Below, in pieces: positions 5,433 to 5,745 of a stretch of DNA of 5,745 bases. How positions within the stretch are numbered: position 1 is the first letter of the stretch; each line of letters opens with the position of its first letter. Made by a program: the position numbers and the translations under genes. A model generated the notes under the pieces. That model was not told the origin of the DNA. It saw nothing but the letters and a program-made list of their open reading frames with translations, and did no database searches. The DNA is from an uncultured Anaerotruncus sp. GTDB taxonomy: Bacteria > Bacillota_A > Clostridia > Oscillospirales > CAG-272. The stretch covers positions 1 to 5,745 of the forward strand of contig CATYWI010000100.1 in the NCBI GenBank assembly GCA_958414155.1, written 5' to 3'.

Positions 5433-5745
5433 TCAGTCTCTCGTGTTGAATCCGGCGCCGTCGGTGTAGATCCACTCTACCGTGTCGCCGTCGGCGGGAT
5501 GATACGAGCCGCATCCGACAGACGGAGATGTGCCGTTTACGCGGTAGGTCCAGCCCGAAAGCTCGCCGAGATCGAATTCGTAAAGGTAGTTTATTCCCGC
5601 GATATACTCCATGCCGGCGCTGCCGGTGGCGTCGATCTGCAGCCTGTACTGCCGCGCGGCTGCAATGAGGATGTCATACACGGTGTCGCCGTCGCGGAAC
5701 GGGACGGTGACGGCGGCAAGCATAACGCCGTCGGCGGGGATGTAA
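5433..5745 (-). CDS. DUF4430 (transcobalamin C-terminal-like) extracellular protein, C-terminal 103 residues
   Basis: The gene enters from beyond the right edge: the frame stays open through the last base (reading YIPADGV before the first in-window Met at 5723), so that Met is not the real start. The visible part is one DUF4430 domain: VTVPFRDGDTVYDILIAAA, then GINYLYEFDLGELSGWTYRV and VGCGSYHPADGDTVEWIYT, ending a few residues later. This fold resembles the beta domain of transcobalamin and intrinsic factor, which closes over cobalamin, and in Clostridia it is often encoded beside ECF transporters. The protein is probably secreted or surface-bound, but signal and anchor would lie outside the window; no LPXTG or dockerin follows the domain. 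The stop is four bases before the EcfT start, so the genes are co-transcribed. Its job is probably to capture substrate for the S component, with a corrinoid favoured. Domain assignment is strong, substrate is inference. Confidence 0.85.
   Translation of the reverse strand, partial: YIPADGVMLAAVTVPFRDGDTVYDILIAAARQYRLQIDATGSAGMEYIAGINYLYEFDLGELSGWTYRVNGTSPSVGCGSYHPADGDTVEWIYTDGAGFNTRD

Overview
The window looks like a chromosome fragment from a Gram-positive, anaerobic, Clostridia-type bacterium (Bacillota), probably an uncultured gut or rumen lineage. The reasons are purine-rich Shine-Dalgarno sites (GGAGG, GGAGA), a lipoprotein with a Clostridia-style N-terminus, a GH20 glycosidase remnant, a Cys-rich 'C-x2-C-G' surface protein and a group II-like ECF transporter operon with its own A, T and S subunits. 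This placement is an inference from gene style.

Left third (1-2013), degraded. A plus-strand GH20 beta-N-acetylhexosaminidase remnant (about 105-1143) is split by one certain frameshift, probably a second, and loses its C-terminal half to unrelated, more GC-rich sequence. A perfect 21-bp hairpin (1234-1278) then separates it from two convergent minus-strand genes. These are a membrane-anchored, Pro/Thr/Glu-linker, Cys-rich protein broken by a one-base insertion near 1535, and a very short lipoprotein (1825-2004) upstream that overlaps it by 23 bases. A sigma-A-like promoter (2074-2102) and a 21-base AT palindrome (2003-2023) lie ahead of the lipoprotein.

Intergenic region (2014-2257). It holds that promoter, a hairpin plus T-run that could end the operon to its right, and several TTGAC boxes, including an inverted pair.

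Right two thirds (2258-5745), intact and GC-rich, all minus strand. This is a tight operon read from right to left: a DUF4430 protein (cut by the window edge), then EcfT, then a two-domain fused EcfA ATPase, then an ECF S component. Spacing is 4 bases between the first two, then overlaps of 28 and 8 bases. The DUF4430 domain resembles the C-terminal domain of transcobalamin and intrinsic factor, so the simplest reading is vitamin uptake, with a corrinoid (B12-type) as favoured substrate. The DUF4430 protein would capture ligand outside, S would bind it in the membrane, T would couple, and the fused ATPase would drive transport. No riboswitch is visible; one could lie beyond the right edge.

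The two most unexpected observations are inside this operon. Two in-phase slippery heptamers (A_AAA_AAC and A_AAA_AAG) lie in the linker between the two ATPase domains, with an immediate stop in the -1 frame. A perfect 14-bp terminator-shaped hairpin lies within the ecfT reading frame. Either could set subunit ratios; neither is proven. No tRNA, rRNA, CRISPR array or insertion sequence is visible.
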